Shown here piece after piece: positions 28,425 through 36,411 of a DNA stretch of 64,000 nt. The notes under the pieces were generated by a model. That model saw only the letters and a list, made by a program, of their open reading frames with translations, searched no databases and was not told the DNA's origin. The position numbers and the translations under genes were made by a program. The DNA is from Streptomyces endocoffeicus (GTDB lineage: Bacteria > Actinomycetota > Actinomycetes > Streptomycetales > Streptomycetaceae). The stretch lies in the NCBI RefSeq assembly GCF_016741935.1, contig NZ_JAERRG010000001.1:1984001-2048000 (forward strand). The letters run 5' to 3'. Each line of letters begins with the position of its first letter. The stretch's first letter is position 1.

Positions 28425-28456
28425 GTGAATTCGGCCCTCATCCCTATGGAATTCAC
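28425..28456 (+). promoter_or_regulatory. Inverted repeat upstream of the VWA operon, candidate operator
   Basis: GTGAATTC and GAATTCAC, perfect 8-bp arms separated by 16 bases, about 57 bases before the first start codon of the operon. A+T-rich arms are rare in this genome and suggest a protein-binding site. Confidence 0.4.
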
Positions 28457-28512
28457 GCATCCGCCAAGGCCAAAGGAAAGGATCTTTCCCCTTTCCCAGG
28501 CAGGAGGAGCCG

Positions 28513-29760
28513 GTGACCGCCGAAAGATCCAACGCGGAGGAGCCACGTTTAAGCATCCGTGGCCCCTCGCGACGCCTCCCCCTGCGGGGCCGCGCCCTCC
28601 GCTCGCTGGTGACCGCGCTCGCCTTCCCCGTGGCCGGGCTGCTGGCGCTCACCGCGGGAGGGCATCTGCTGCTCCCCTTCGACGGGGTCACCACCCTCGA
28701 AGGCAAGATCGCCTCCAAGTCGGAGTTCTTCGAGGACGAGAAGGTCCAGCGCATCCTGATGAAACACGGCATCCGGGTGCACATCACCCGTATGGGTTCC
28801 CGGGACATCGCCACCACCGGCTTCGACGGCTACGACTTCGCCTTTCCGTCCGGCCAGCCCGCGGCGGACATGATCAAGAATGACCGCAAGCGCAAGAACG
28901 CGTACGCCAAGGGGCACTCGGCCTTCGTCAGCCCCATCGTCCTCGCCACCTACCGCGAATACGCCGAAACCCTGCGGGACAACGGTCTCGCCAGGCCACG
29001 GCAGGGCATGGCCGCGGACGAGAAGAGCCCGCTCTACTACACCCTCAATATGAAGAGGTTCATCGGGCTGAGCGCGGGCGGGAAGAAATGGAGCGATATC
29101 GGCATCGAGAAGCACCGGACCACGAACGGCAACCGGATCCTGGCCCAGACCTCGAACATCTGCGAGGCCAACCACGCCGGGACGTATCTGGGGCTGGTCG
29201 CCTTCGTCGAGAACGGGAACTCCGTCCCGACGGACAACGCGGCGGCGGACCGGGTGGCCCGGATGATCAAGCCGACCCTGGTGTCCCAGGGGCTTCCCTC
29301 GGAGCAGATGTTCAAGACGTACGAGGTGCCCGAAGGAAAGGGCCTCGCCCCGATCGTGGTGGTGTACGAGCACCAGTACTTCGCCTATCAGATACGGCAG
29401 CGGCAGCAGACCGGAAAACCCGACTCGCAGCGGGTGCTGCTCTATCCCTCGACCCAGTTCCTGACCGAGCCCGAGTACATCGCGCTCACCCCCAAGGGCG
29501 ACCGGCTCGGAGAACTGCTCGCCAGTGATGAGCAACTCCAGCGCCGGGCGATGGAGTTGGGCTTCCGCGTCCTGGACTCCAGCGGCAAGGCGACCAGCAC
29601 CGAGCTGTACCGGTTCCTGGAGGACCAGGGCATTCCGGCGCCCGCCTCGGCGGCCGACGACACCAAGGCGACACTGCCGAGCCTGCCGCTGCTGGAACGG
29701 ATGATCACGTCCGTCGGCGACTGCCCGCCGCCGAACCGGACCCCGGAGACGGCCTCATGA
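28513..29760 (+). CDS. Membrane-anchored solute-binding-like protein, first gene of VWA operon
   Basis: A 415-residue protein starting at GTG 28513 with a strong GGAGGAG site. A cytoplasmic basic head precedes one membrane helix (LVTALAFPVAGLLALTAGGHLLLPF, about 32-56). The outer part resembles type 2 periplasmic binding proteins: SKSEFFEDEKVQRILMKHGIRVHITRMGSRDIAT, then FDGYDFAFPSGQPAADMI and GHSAFVSPIVLATYREYAETL, the usual first-lobe and hinge pattern. It lacks a lipobox and an importer. It overlaps the VWA lipoprotein gene by four bases. Probably a sensor or ligand-binding subunit rather than part of a transporter (inference). Confidence 0.75.
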   Translation: MTAERSNAEEPRLSIRGPSRRLPLRGRALRSLVTALAFPVAGLLALTAGGHLLLPFDGVTTLEGKIASKSEFFEDEKVQRILMKHGIRVHITRMGSRDIATTGFDGYDFAFPSGQPAADMIKNDRKRKNAYAKGHSAFVSPIVLATYREYAETLRDNGLARPRQGMAADEKSPLYYTLNMKRFIGLSAGGKKWSDIGIEKHRTTNGNRILAQTSNICEANHAGTYLGLVAFVENGNSVPTDNAAADRVARMIKPTLVSQGLPSEQMFKTYEVPEGKGLAPIVVVYEHQYFAYQIRQRQQTGKPDSQRVLLYPSTQFLTEPEYIALTPKGDRLGELLASDEQLQRRAMELGFRVLDSSGKATSTELYRFLEDQGIPAPASAADDTKATLPSLPLLERMITSVGDCPPPNRTPETAS

Positions 29761-31394
29761 GGCGGCGTCCGCACCACCTGCGTCCGCACCCCCGGGCTCC
29801 GCACCCCCGGGCTCCTCGCCGCCGGGGTCCTCGCCGCCGGGTGGTCCTCGCGCTCTGTCTGGCCCTGCTCGGCACGGCCACCGCCTGTGGCTCCGGTGAC
29901 GAGGAGTCCACCACCCTGCACGTACTGGCGAGTTCGGAGCTGAGGGACATGGAGCCGCTGCTGGCCGACCTGCGCCGGGACACGGGGGTGGACCTGGACA
30001 TGGAGTACAAGGCCACCGTGGACGCCGGGGACGGGCTGAGGCCGGGTGCGTACCACCACGACCTGGCCTGGCTCTCCTCCGACCGGTACTTCCAGCTCAG
30101 GCTCAAGGAGTCCAGGAGCACCGCGAAACCGCTCTCCACCACGACCATGCTCTCCCCCGTGGTCGTCGGCGTGAAGCCGGAGACGGCGAGGGCCCTGCGG
30201 GCGAGGGCGAAGGGCGGGCAGGTGTCCTGGGCGGACATCGCCGACGCCGCCGCCGCGGGCTCGGTGCGCTTCGGCATGGCCGACCCCAAACGCACCAACA
30301 GCGGCCTCTCCGCGCTCGTCGGCGTCGCCACCGCCGCGGCCGGGACCGGCAGCGCGCTGCGCGCGAAGGACATCTCCTGCGACCGGCTGCGCGGCTTCCG
30401 CACCGGCCAGAAGCTCACCGCGGACAGCAGCGCCGACCTGCGCGAGCAGTACATCGCCCACCAGGACCGGCTGGACGCCCTGATCACCTACGAATCGGAG
30501 CTGCTCTCGCTCAACGCCGGCGGCAAGCTCCACGAGAAGCTGGAGATCATCTATCCGAAGGACGGCATGGTGCTGTCCGACTATCCGCTGCTCCTCCTCG
30601 ACCCGGCCAAGCGCAAGGCGTACGACAAGGTGGTGAACTGGCTCAAGAGCGCCTCGACACAGAAGAAGATCATGGAGCGCACGCTGCGCCGGCCGCTCGG
30701 CGCGGATGTGCGCAGGGACCCGAGGCTGCGGGCGGACATCGGCAACGCGCTGTACTTCCCGGACCAGCGGGCGGTGGTGGACCAACTGGTCGAGGACTAC
30801 GGCGATCCCCGGCTGCCCACCGCCCGCCACGTGATCTTCCTCCTCGACTTCTCCACTTCGATGCGCGGCGCGCGAGTGGCCTCGCTGCGCGCGGCGTTCG
30901 CCGGACTCAGCGGTGCCGACACCTCCGCCACGGGGAAGTTCGTGCGGTTCTACCAGGGTGAGCGGGTCACCGTGATGCGCTTCGGGGGCCGCGTGCTCGC
31001 CGAGCGCGATGTCACCGTCGGCGGGCGGCGGGACCTGGACTCCGTGAAGTCCTTCGTCGCGGCGGACGACTTCGACAACTCCACCGCCATCTGGTCCGCG
31101 CTGGACCACGCCTACGGAAAGGCGTCCGGCATCGCCCGCGACCACCCCGGACAGCCCATCTCCATCGTCCTCATGACGGACGGGGAGAACACCTCCGGCA
31201 TCACCCGCCAGGAGTTCGAGCGCCGGTACGCGGCACGGGCGGAGACGGTCCGCGGCGTCCCCACCTTCCCGCTGCGGTTCGGCGAGGCGGACACCGCGGA
31301 GCTGACCCGGGCGGCGCGTACGACCGGCGGGCGCATGGTGGATGCGGGCGCCCGCTCCCTTCCCGAGGCCTTCAAGGAGATCCGTGGCTGTTGA
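29757..31394 (+). CDS. Lipoprotein with solute-binding-like and VWA domains
   Basis: A 545-residue exported protein. A highly basic, repetitive N-terminus (RRRPHHLRPHPRAPHPRAP) leads to a signal peptide with lipobox TATAC (Cys44). Residues about 50-340 are a type 2 solute-binding fold (LHVLASSELRDMEPLLADLRRDTGVDLDMEY..., HDLAWLSSDRYFQL, GMADPKRTNSGLSALVG). Residues about 357-540 form a von Willebrand A domain with an intact MIDAS DFSTS (Asp364, Ser366, Ser368) and a later MTDGENTSG. Start and stop overlap both neighbours, so the operon is tightly coupled. The layout suggests metal-dependent adhesion or complex assembly outside the cell linked to ligand binding. Function undescribed. Confidence 0.85.
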   Translation: MRRRPHHLRPHPRAPHPRAPRRRGPRRRVVLALCLALLGTATACGSGDEESTTLHVLASSELRDMEPLLADLRRDTGVDLDMEYKATVDAGDGLRPGAYHHDLAWLSSDRYFQLRLKESRSTAKPLSTTTMLSPVVVGVKPETARALRARAKGGQVSWADIADAAAAGSVRFGMADPKRTNSGLSALVGVATAAAGTGSALRAKDISCDRLRGFRTGQKLTADSSADLREQYIAHQDRLDALITYESELLSLNAGGKLHEKLEIIYPKDGMVLSDYPLLLLDPAKRKAYDKVVNWLKSASTQKKIMERTLRRPLGADVRRDPRLRADIGNALYFPDQRAVVDQLVEDYGDPRLPTARHVIFLLDFSTSMRGARVASLRAAFAGLSGADTSATGKFVRFYQGERVTVMRFGGRVLAERDVTVGGRRDLDSVKSFVAADDFDNSTAIWSALDHAYGKASGIARDHPGQPISIVLMTDGENTSGITRQEFERRYAARAETVRGVPTFPLRFGEADTAELTRAARTTGGRMVDAGARSLPEAFKEIRGC

Positions 31395-32172
31395 CAGCGG
31401 AATGTGGTGGAGCGTCTGGTGGCCCTGGATGCTCGTGTGGCTGGTGACCGCGGTGAGCCTGATCGCCGTCGTGGCCTGGCTGGCGGTCCGGGTGCACCGG
31501 TACCGCAAACGGCTCAGATCGAGCACGGAGAAGCCCACGGAGGGCATCTGTCTCTACCTCCACGACCGGGCCATCATGAACCTCTACGAGATGGGCCGTT
31601 ACGAGAAGGCACTGGAGCGGGAGGTCCAGCACCGGATCACCCGCACCGCGGACGGCTCGCTGCGGGCCCGGCTCTTCGGCGTGGGCGTCAGCGGCGGCCG
31701 GAACGTCAGCCGCGAGGAAATCAGCATGTACATCGAGAGTGCCAAGCCCATCACGGCGATCGGCCTCATCGTGGACACCCTCGAACGGACCGACGCCATC
31801 GTCCACGGCGACCTCAGGACCGGCACCATCACCCGGAACCACGCCCTGGAACGAGCCCTGGACACGATCGACCGCCCGGGCCCGGGGGCCGCGGAGAGCG
31901 TCCGGCTGCGCGACATCGAGGACTTCGTCTCCATCAGGGGCCGGTTCCGCAAGGCCGGCCAGACCTCGTCGCGCACCGTCTTCCTCGCCCCGTACGGCGA
32001 CCCGGAGGACCCGGCCGAGGGGCCCCAGGTGCGCGTGGTCTGCGCCACGGACGGGCTGCGCAACGACGACAGCCACGAGGGCACGTTCCCGGCGCGCTGC
32101 CTGGGCAAGGTGCGGGACTGGAACCCGGGGACCGGTGAGCTGACCATCGAGGCCATCGCGATCTTCAGCTAG
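31384..32172 (+). CDS. Membrane protein with cytoplasmic domain, third gene of VWA operon
   Basis: A 262-residue protein I do not recognise. Trp-rich membrane helix (MWWSVWWPWMLVWLVTAVSLIAVVAWLAV) then basic RVHRYRKRLR, giving a predicted cytoplasmic remainder. That domain begins EGICLYLHDRAIMNLYEMGRYEKALEREVQHR, includes SREEISMYIESAKPITAIGLIVDTLER, and ends GKVRDWNPGTGELTIEAIAIFS. AGGAG lies before GTG 31384, which sits inside the end of the VWA gene (11-base overlap). It probably transmits or receives the signal on the inner face of the same complex (inference). Confidence 0.75.
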   Translation: MAVDSGMWWSVWWPWMLVWLVTAVSLIAVVAWLAVRVHRYRKRLRSSTEKPTEGICLYLHDRAIMNLYEMGRYEKALEREVQHRITRTADGSLRARLFGVGVSGGRNVSREEISMYIESAKPITAIGLIVDTLERTDAIVHGDLRTGTITRNHALERALDTIDRPGPGAAESVRLRDIEDFVSIRGRFRKAGQTSSRTVFLAPYGDPEDPAEGPQVRVVCATDGLRNDDSHEGTFPARCLGKVRDWNPGTGELTIEAIAIFS

Positions 32173-32180
32173 AGCTGCCG

Positions 32181-32203
32181 GTGGCCGGCCCCGCGGCCGG
32201 CAC
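32181..32203 (+). terminator. Weak hairpin after VWA operon
   Basis: GTGGCCGGCC and GGCCGGCAC arms with a four-base loop and one bulge, ten bases past the stop of the third operon gene. Confidence 0.5.
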
Positions 32204-32559
32204 TGGGCGGTGGTGCCGGCCAAGCCGTCCATGACCCGCATCAACCCGGGGCTCACATGCTGAAGCCGCAGGTCACGGCGGGCGGTGCGATAGCCGGCGA
32301 GCAGGAACAGATGATCGCGTTCATCCGGGGTCAACCGCAGGCCGCGGGCGATGGCCGCGATCATCTGCTCCGAAGGCTGCGGCCCGTCGCCGCGTTCCAG
32401 CCGGGCGAAGTAGTCGGCGGACATGGTGCACAGCTCCGCCACCTCCTCGCGGCGCAGGCCCGGGGCGCGTCGGCGTTGCCCGCGGCGCAGACCGACGTCC
32501 TCCGGTTGCAGCGCCGCACGCCGGGTACGCAGGAAGGCGCCCAGGGACGAGCGGTCAAC
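32203..32559 (-). pseudogene. Remnant of HTH (XRE/MmyB-type) regulator
   Basis: On the minus strand the frame gives VDRSSLGAFLRTRRAALQPE, then APGLRREEVAELCTMSADYF, ARLERGDGPQPSEQMIAAIA and LTPDERDHLFLLAGY. This is the characteristic N-terminal HTH of a large Streptomyces regulator family (full members about 280 residues with a C-terminal ligand domain). Here the start codon position reads GTT and an in-frame TAG lies 19 codons upstream with no ATG or GTG between. The C-terminal domain is absent: similarity ends about GTTAQ and the frame runs on into the antisense of the previous gene. So both ends are lost. Confidence 0.75.
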
Positions 32560-32590
32560 CGTATGGTCAAGCAGGGCCGGATCGGAGCGC

Positions 32591-32779
32591 GGAGCGCTGT
32601 CGTTGCTCTACGCCGCCACCCAGGACGTCCCCGGCAACTCCTACATCGGGCCGGACGGTCCGGGCGGCTTCCGGGGCTCCCCGACCGTCCGCCGGCCGGG
32701 CAGGGCCGGTCTCGACCCGGCCATGGCCGGCCGGCTGTGGGACGCGACCGCCGAGCTCGTCGGGCCGCTCCCGCAATGA
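32591..32779 (+). pseudogene. C-terminal fragment of short-chain dehydrogenase
   Basis: About 62 codons encode GALSLLYAATQDVPGNSYIG, PDGPGGFRGSPTV, and LDPAMAGRLWDATAELVGPL before a stop. This matches the last part of Streptomyces SDR oxidoreductases (usual pattern SLYAATQDVPGxxYIGPDG ... LWxxSExLTG). The first ~240 residues, including the Rossmann motif and YxxxK, are missing. It directly abuts the decayed HTH gene in divergent orientation, an arrangement usual for intact HTH/SDR pairs; a deletion appears to have removed the middle. Confidence 0.75.
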
Positions 32780-33022
32780 CTCCCGCAATGACCCGCTATC
32801 AGGGGGCGCGGCCGGATTTTCCAGTGCACCGTACACACCGGAAACTGCTGTTAACCGGACGGTGTTCACAAAAGGCTTTTCTCAGGGCCACTCAGCGCAA
32901 TGGACTGTGACTTCTCGAAACATCGGCGTCCCCGCACTGTCCTCTTACGACATGACTGCTTTACGTTTCTCTTTTCTCGTACCACCACGCACAGCACCAC
33001 CAGGCACACTTACAGGGGAACC
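32780..33022. other. Intergenic region before VC0807-type gene
   Basis: About 240 bases of lower GC content with no supported gene; it must contain the promoter for the membrane-protein gene that follows. Confidence 0.5.
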
Positions 33023-33841
33023 GTGCTCACTCAGGACTCGACCAGTCAAGGCGCCTCGAGCGCATCGGAATCGGAATCGGATACGGATACGGATACACAG
33101 GCGCCACAGACCGGTGAGCGGCCCAAGGCACCCGCCCGGTCCAAGAGGGCCGCCATTCTCGGCTGGGCCGTCACGCTCAGCCTCAATGTCGTCGCACCGA
33201 TCATCACGTACAAGGCACTGCGCGACCACGGCTTCAGCGAATTCGCCGCGCTGCTGATCAGCAGCGCCTGGCCGGTGGTCGACGGCGCCGTCCACCTCGC
33301 CTGGCGTCGCCGCCTCGATGAACTCGCCATCGTCACCCTGGTGTTCATCGTGATCACGGCCGTGGTGTCGACCGTCGGCGCGCACTCGGCCCGCGCGCTG
33401 CTGATCAAGGACTCGTGCGTCACCGGGCTGTTCGGGGTGCTGTGCCTGGCGACGCTGCTTGCGCCGCGCCCCCTGATGTTCTACCTGGGGCGCAAATTCG
33501 CCACCGACGGCACCGAGGCGAGCACCGCCTGGTGGAACGGCCTGTGGCACGTCGACGGCTTCCGCAAGGCCATGATGACGATGACGACCGTCTGGGGCGT
33601 GGCCTACTGCATCGAGTCCGCGGTCCGGGTCGTGCTGTCGTACAGCCTCAGCACCGACACCATGGTGGTGCTGAGCCCGGTCCTGATCTACGCCGTGCTG
33701 GGCTCCCTCGGCACCTGGACGGCCCTTTACGGCAAGCGGTCGCGCCGCAAGGGCGAGGCCCGCGCCGCCGCCGCGGCTGCGGCAGCGGCGGAAGCGGAAG
33801 CGGAAGCGAAGGCGGAGCCGGCAGCGGCGGCCGAGGGCTGA
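33023..33841 (+). CDS. VC0807-family-like integral membrane protein
   Basis: A 272-residue membrane protein, GTG start with AGGGGA upstream. A 45-residue head contains a Ser-Glu/Asp-Thr repeat (ASESESDTDTDTQ). About six helices follow (AILGWAVTLSLNVVAPIITYKAL, FAALLISSAWPVVDGAVHLAW, LAIVTLVFIVITAVVSTVGA, and others) and an Ala/Glu-repeat tail (AEAEAEAKAEP). The middle, with the DSCVTGLFGVLCLATLLAPRPLMFYLGRKF motif, resembles the VC0807/intracellular-septation-A-like group. The repeats come from hexanucleotide runs in the DNA and probably vary between strains. Function unknown. Confidence 0.75.
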   Translation: MLTQDSTSQGASSASESESDTDTDTQAPQTGERPKAPARSKRAAILGWAVTLSLNVVAPIITYKALRDHGFSEFAALLISSAWPVVDGAVHLAWRRRLDELAIVTLVFIVITAVVSTVGAHSARALLIKDSCVTGLFGVLCLATLLAPRPLMFYLGRKFATDGTEASTAWWNGLWHVDGFRKAMMTMTTVWGVAYCIESAVRVVLSYSLSTDTMVVLSPVLIYAVLGSLGTWTALYGKRSRRKGEARAAAAAAAAAEAEAEAKAEPAAAAEG

Positions 33842-33941
33842 CCTGCCGTCTGACACCGGGAGGCCGGGCGCGGAGAACTCCGGCGTCCGGCACCGGGGTT
33901 GGTGTGGGAAGCTGTTCGTCAGTCGAACGCGGGCGGGGGCC

Positions 33942-34766
33942 GTGACGGTCGTCGAGAGGAACACTGCGTTGACGGAGAACGGCTTCCGCGCCGAGGAGAT
34001 CGATACCCGCAGGCCGCATCCTGCCCGGATCTACGACTACCTCCTGGGCGGAAAGAACAACTACGAGGTGGACCGCGAGGCCGGTGACCGGCTCGCCGCC
34101 GCGGCACCCGAGGTGTGGAGCGGCGTACGCGCCAACCGCGACTTCCTGCGGCGCGCCGTGCGCCATGTGGTCGACAGCGGCATCCGGCAGATCCTCGACA
34201 TCGGCACCGGGCTGCCCAGCTCCCCCAATGTGCACGAGATCGCCCGCGAGTCGGCGCCGGACGTGCGCGTCGCGTACGTCGACAACGACCCGATCGTCAA
34301 CACCTACGCCAATGTGCTTCTGCGCGGCTCGGCCGCGACCAGCATCGCGCTCGCCGATCTGCGCGACCCGCGGGCCGTCCTGGACCACCCCGAGGTCCGC
34401 CAGGTCATCGACTTCGACCGGCCGGTCGCGGTGCTCCTCGTAGCCATCGTCCACTTCCTCACCGACGTGGAGCGGCCCGAGCGGGTCGTCGCCACCCTGC
34501 GCGACGCGCTGCCGGCCGGGAGCTTCCTGGTGCTCTCCCACGCCACGGACGACTTCGCCGACCGCAGCGCGGCCTCGGCCGTCTACGACGATGCCACCGC
34601 CACCTTGAGCCTGCGGTCCCGCGACCGGATCGAGCGATTCTTCGACGGCTTCACCCTGGTCGAGCCCGGTCTGGCCGAGGTCCCGTTCTGGCGCCCGGAC
34701 GCCCCGCCGCCGACCGGGCCCGGGGAGATCGGCTACTACGGCGGGGTGGCGCGCAAGTCCGGCTGA
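33942..34766 (+). CDS. SAM-dependent methyltransferase, DUF574/PF04672 type
   Basis: A ~274-residue protein of the actinomycete-specific methyltransferase group. ARIYDYLLGGKNNYEVDREAGDRLAAAAPEVWSGVRANRDFLRRAVRHV is the family signature, and IRQILDIGTGLPSSPNVHEIAR is the SAM-binding motif I. Asp-containing VAYVDNDPIVNTYAN follows as motif II, and VAVLLVAIVHFLTD later. GTG 33942 gives the full signature, but TTG 33969 has a better AGAGGA site and leaves the domain whole, so the start is uncertain. Substrates of this family are mostly unknown. It is convergent with the binding-protein gene at 34822. Confidence 0.9.
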   Translation: MTVVERNTALTENGFRAEEIDTRRPHPARIYDYLLGGKNNYEVDREAGDRLAAAAPEVWSGVRANRDFLRRAVRHVVDSGIRQILDIGTGLPSSPNVHEIARESAPDVRVAYVDNDPIVNTYANVLLRGSAATSIALADLRDPRAVLDHPEVRQVIDFDRPVAVLLVAIVHFLTDVERPERVVATLRDALPAGSFLVLSHATDDFADRSAASAVYDDATATLSLRSRDRIERFFDGFTLVEPGLAEVPFWRPDAPPPTGPGEIGYYGGVARKSG

Positions 34767-34821
34767 ACCACCGCGCGCGGTCCGCGGTCGGCGTCAGGAC
34801 GTCGGGGATCGTCGGGGCACG

Positions 34822-36405
34822 TCAGGAGGGGCAGGCGTTCTTGGTGCCGTTCCGGTAGGTGCGGTAGAGGCCGGGCGCGCCCGGATCCCCGGACCGGACG
34901 CTCGGCGGGAACTCGACCACGGGCACGGGTTTGCACACGGCCCATTGGTCGTTCTTGCCCGGCCCCTCGAACCCGTAGGTCCCTCCGGCGCCGACCAGGC
35001 AGGAGCTGCACCCGTCACCGGCGATGCTCGGGATGATGAGGGTGTTGTACACATCGTCCTTCGTCGGGATGCTCAACGCCTCCGGCGCCTTCTTGCCGCC
35101 CTCGTTGATCTCGGCGAAGGTGCGGTCCACGGCGCCCGCGAGCAGCGTGAAGGCGTCGTGGTACATCACGGCGTAGCCGTCGTCGAGCGGCTTGTTCCCC
35201 AGCTTGTGCTGCTTTTGGATCTCCTCGAAGCGGTCCAGGAAGCGGCCGAGCGCCTTCTTGGCCTTCCCCGTCCACCAGGCGGGGTCGACGGCGGAGGCGT
35301 CGACGATCGTGGCGCGTGCCTCGTCCAGCCATCGGCGGGGCGCGTCCCCGGTGAGCGTGGGCTCCAGGCCGATGCCGACCTTCAGGATGCGCAGCGTCGT
35401 GGTGCGCCCGCAGCTGCCCTCCTGCGCCATGCGCTCCATGAAGGCGGGGAGGTCCTGGTCGCGGCCCGCGAAGAAGACGGTGTCGGACTTCTCGTTGCAG
35501 ATCTTCTGGACGGCGTCGGTGAACCGCTGCGGGATGCCCTTGTCGGTTCCGGAGGTGCCGGTGAAGTTCGAGTTGTGGTTGGTCAGGTCGTACGCGTCGC
35601 CGAAGTGCCGTTCGAAGACGCTGCGCAGGTTCTGGGAGTAGACGTCCTCGCTGCGGTTGTCCCAGACCAGGAAGCCTCTGTGCCGGGCCGGCTTGCCGTC
35701 CAGGTAGAGCTTGAGGGCGCGGGCGAACTGGTCGTTGTTGGGCGAGGTCTTGAAGAAGTACGGGGAGTTCATGTTGGCCGCGGTGATGACCGGGCCGACG
35801 GTGGGGATGCTGTGCTTGCTGAGCGCGGCGATCGCCTTACGGGTCTCCGGGGTGCTGCTGGGGATGCCGGTCACGCCGACCAGCGGCGCCCGGGTGTCCT
35901 TGGTCAGCTCGGCGAGACGGTCGACGACGGGCTCCCATTGGTCGAGGTTGCGGCCGTCGGGGGCGAGCAGCAGCTGGTAGTGCGGTCCGCCGAAGCGGTT
36001 GGCCTGCCGCTGGGCGGCCAGGGCCCCCGCGATGCCGCGGCGGATCATGTCCGCCGTCATGGCGCTGTGGTCGTCCGCGGTGAAGGGCATCATCAGCGCG
36101 ATCCGCACGTACGGGATCCTGGGCCCGCTCGGCGGGTCCTCCCAGTCCCGCTTCACCCGGGCGTTCTCGTCCGCCACCGCACCGATGAGGCTCTCGATGC
36201 CCGGGTCCGCCTCGAAGGCCTCCTCGGTGACGCCCACGCAGTCCCCGTCGATGTCCCGCAGGTCGTCACCGCACCTGCCGGGGCCCTGCGCCACATTGAC
36301 GGCGATGGTGATCGCGGCGGCTATCAGGGCGCCGATTCCGACGACGGCCAGCCATTCGAGCGGACCCCACTCGCGAGGATGACGGCGGAACAGACGGAGC
36401 AGCAT
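34822..36405 (-). CDS. Membrane-anchored receptor-type (branched-chain amino acid-like) binding protein
   Basis: A 527-residue protein with a short basic cytoplasmic head (MLLRLFRRHPREW), one helix (WLAVVGIGALIAAAITIAV) and a large outer domain of the type 1 periplasmic binding fold. YVRIALMMPFTADD opens lobe one, APLVGVTGIPSSTPETRKAIAALSKHSIPTVGPVIT is the classic hinge region, and FFAGRDQDLPAFMERMAQ lies in lobe two. There is no lipobox and no permease gene, so it looks like a receptor rather than a transporter part. It lies six bases after the STAND-like ATPase gene. Together they probably form a ligand sensor and its intracellular NTPase (inference). Confidence 0.8.
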   Translation of the reverse strand: MLLRLFRRHPREWGPLEWLAVVGIGALIAAAITIAVNVAQGPGRCGDDLRDIDGDCVGVTEEAFEADPGIESLIGAVADENARVKRDWEDPPSGPRIPYVRIALMMPFTADDHSAMTADMIRRGIAGALAAQRQANRFGGPHYQLLLAPDGRNLDQWEPVVDRLAELTKDTRAPLVGVTGIPSSTPETRKAIAALSKHSIPTVGPVITAANMNSPYFFKTSPNNDQFARALKLYLDGKPARHRGFLVWDNRSEDVYSQNLRSVFERHFGDAYDLTNHNSNFTGTSGTDKGIPQRFTDAVQKICNEKSDTVFFAGRDQDLPAFMERMAQEGSCGRTTTLRILKVGIGLEPTLTGDAPRRWLDEARATIVDASAVDPAWWTGKAKKALGRFLDRFEEIQKQHKLGNKPLDDGYAVMYHDAFTLLAGAVDRTFAEINEGGKKAPEALSIPTKDDVYNTLIIPSIAGDGCSSCLVGAGGTYGFEGPGKNDQWAVCKPVPVVEFPPSVRSGDPGAPGLYRTYRNGTKNACPS

Positions 36406-36411
36406 GCTTCC

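Larger units (their letters stand above)
28172..28512. other. Divergent intergenic region upstream of the VWA operon
   Basis: A 341-base gap between the subtilase-like gene (leftward) and the VWA operon (rightward). It holds a 30-bp tandem repeat (28331-28410), a symmetrical GAATTC-containing inverted repeat (28425-28456) and a small GGAAAG-GAT-CTTTCC hairpin (28475-28489). No gene is supported. Confidence 0.6.

Noticed and set aside
29757..31394. Magnesium chelatase/MoxR-VWA system
   Set aside because: The VWA protein is an exported lipoprotein and no MoxR-type ATPase is encoded nearby.
31372..32442. 356-codon minus-strand frame as an intact regulator
   Set aside because: Only the first ~85 codons resemble an HTH protein; the rest is antisense of the membrane-protein gene at 31384, so it is listed as a remnant.
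34822..36405. Branched-chain amino acid ABC importer
   Set aside because: No permease or ATPase genes of that class adjoin it, and the protein has a membrane anchor instead of a lipobox; the neighbouring ATPase is STAND-like, not an ABC ATPase.
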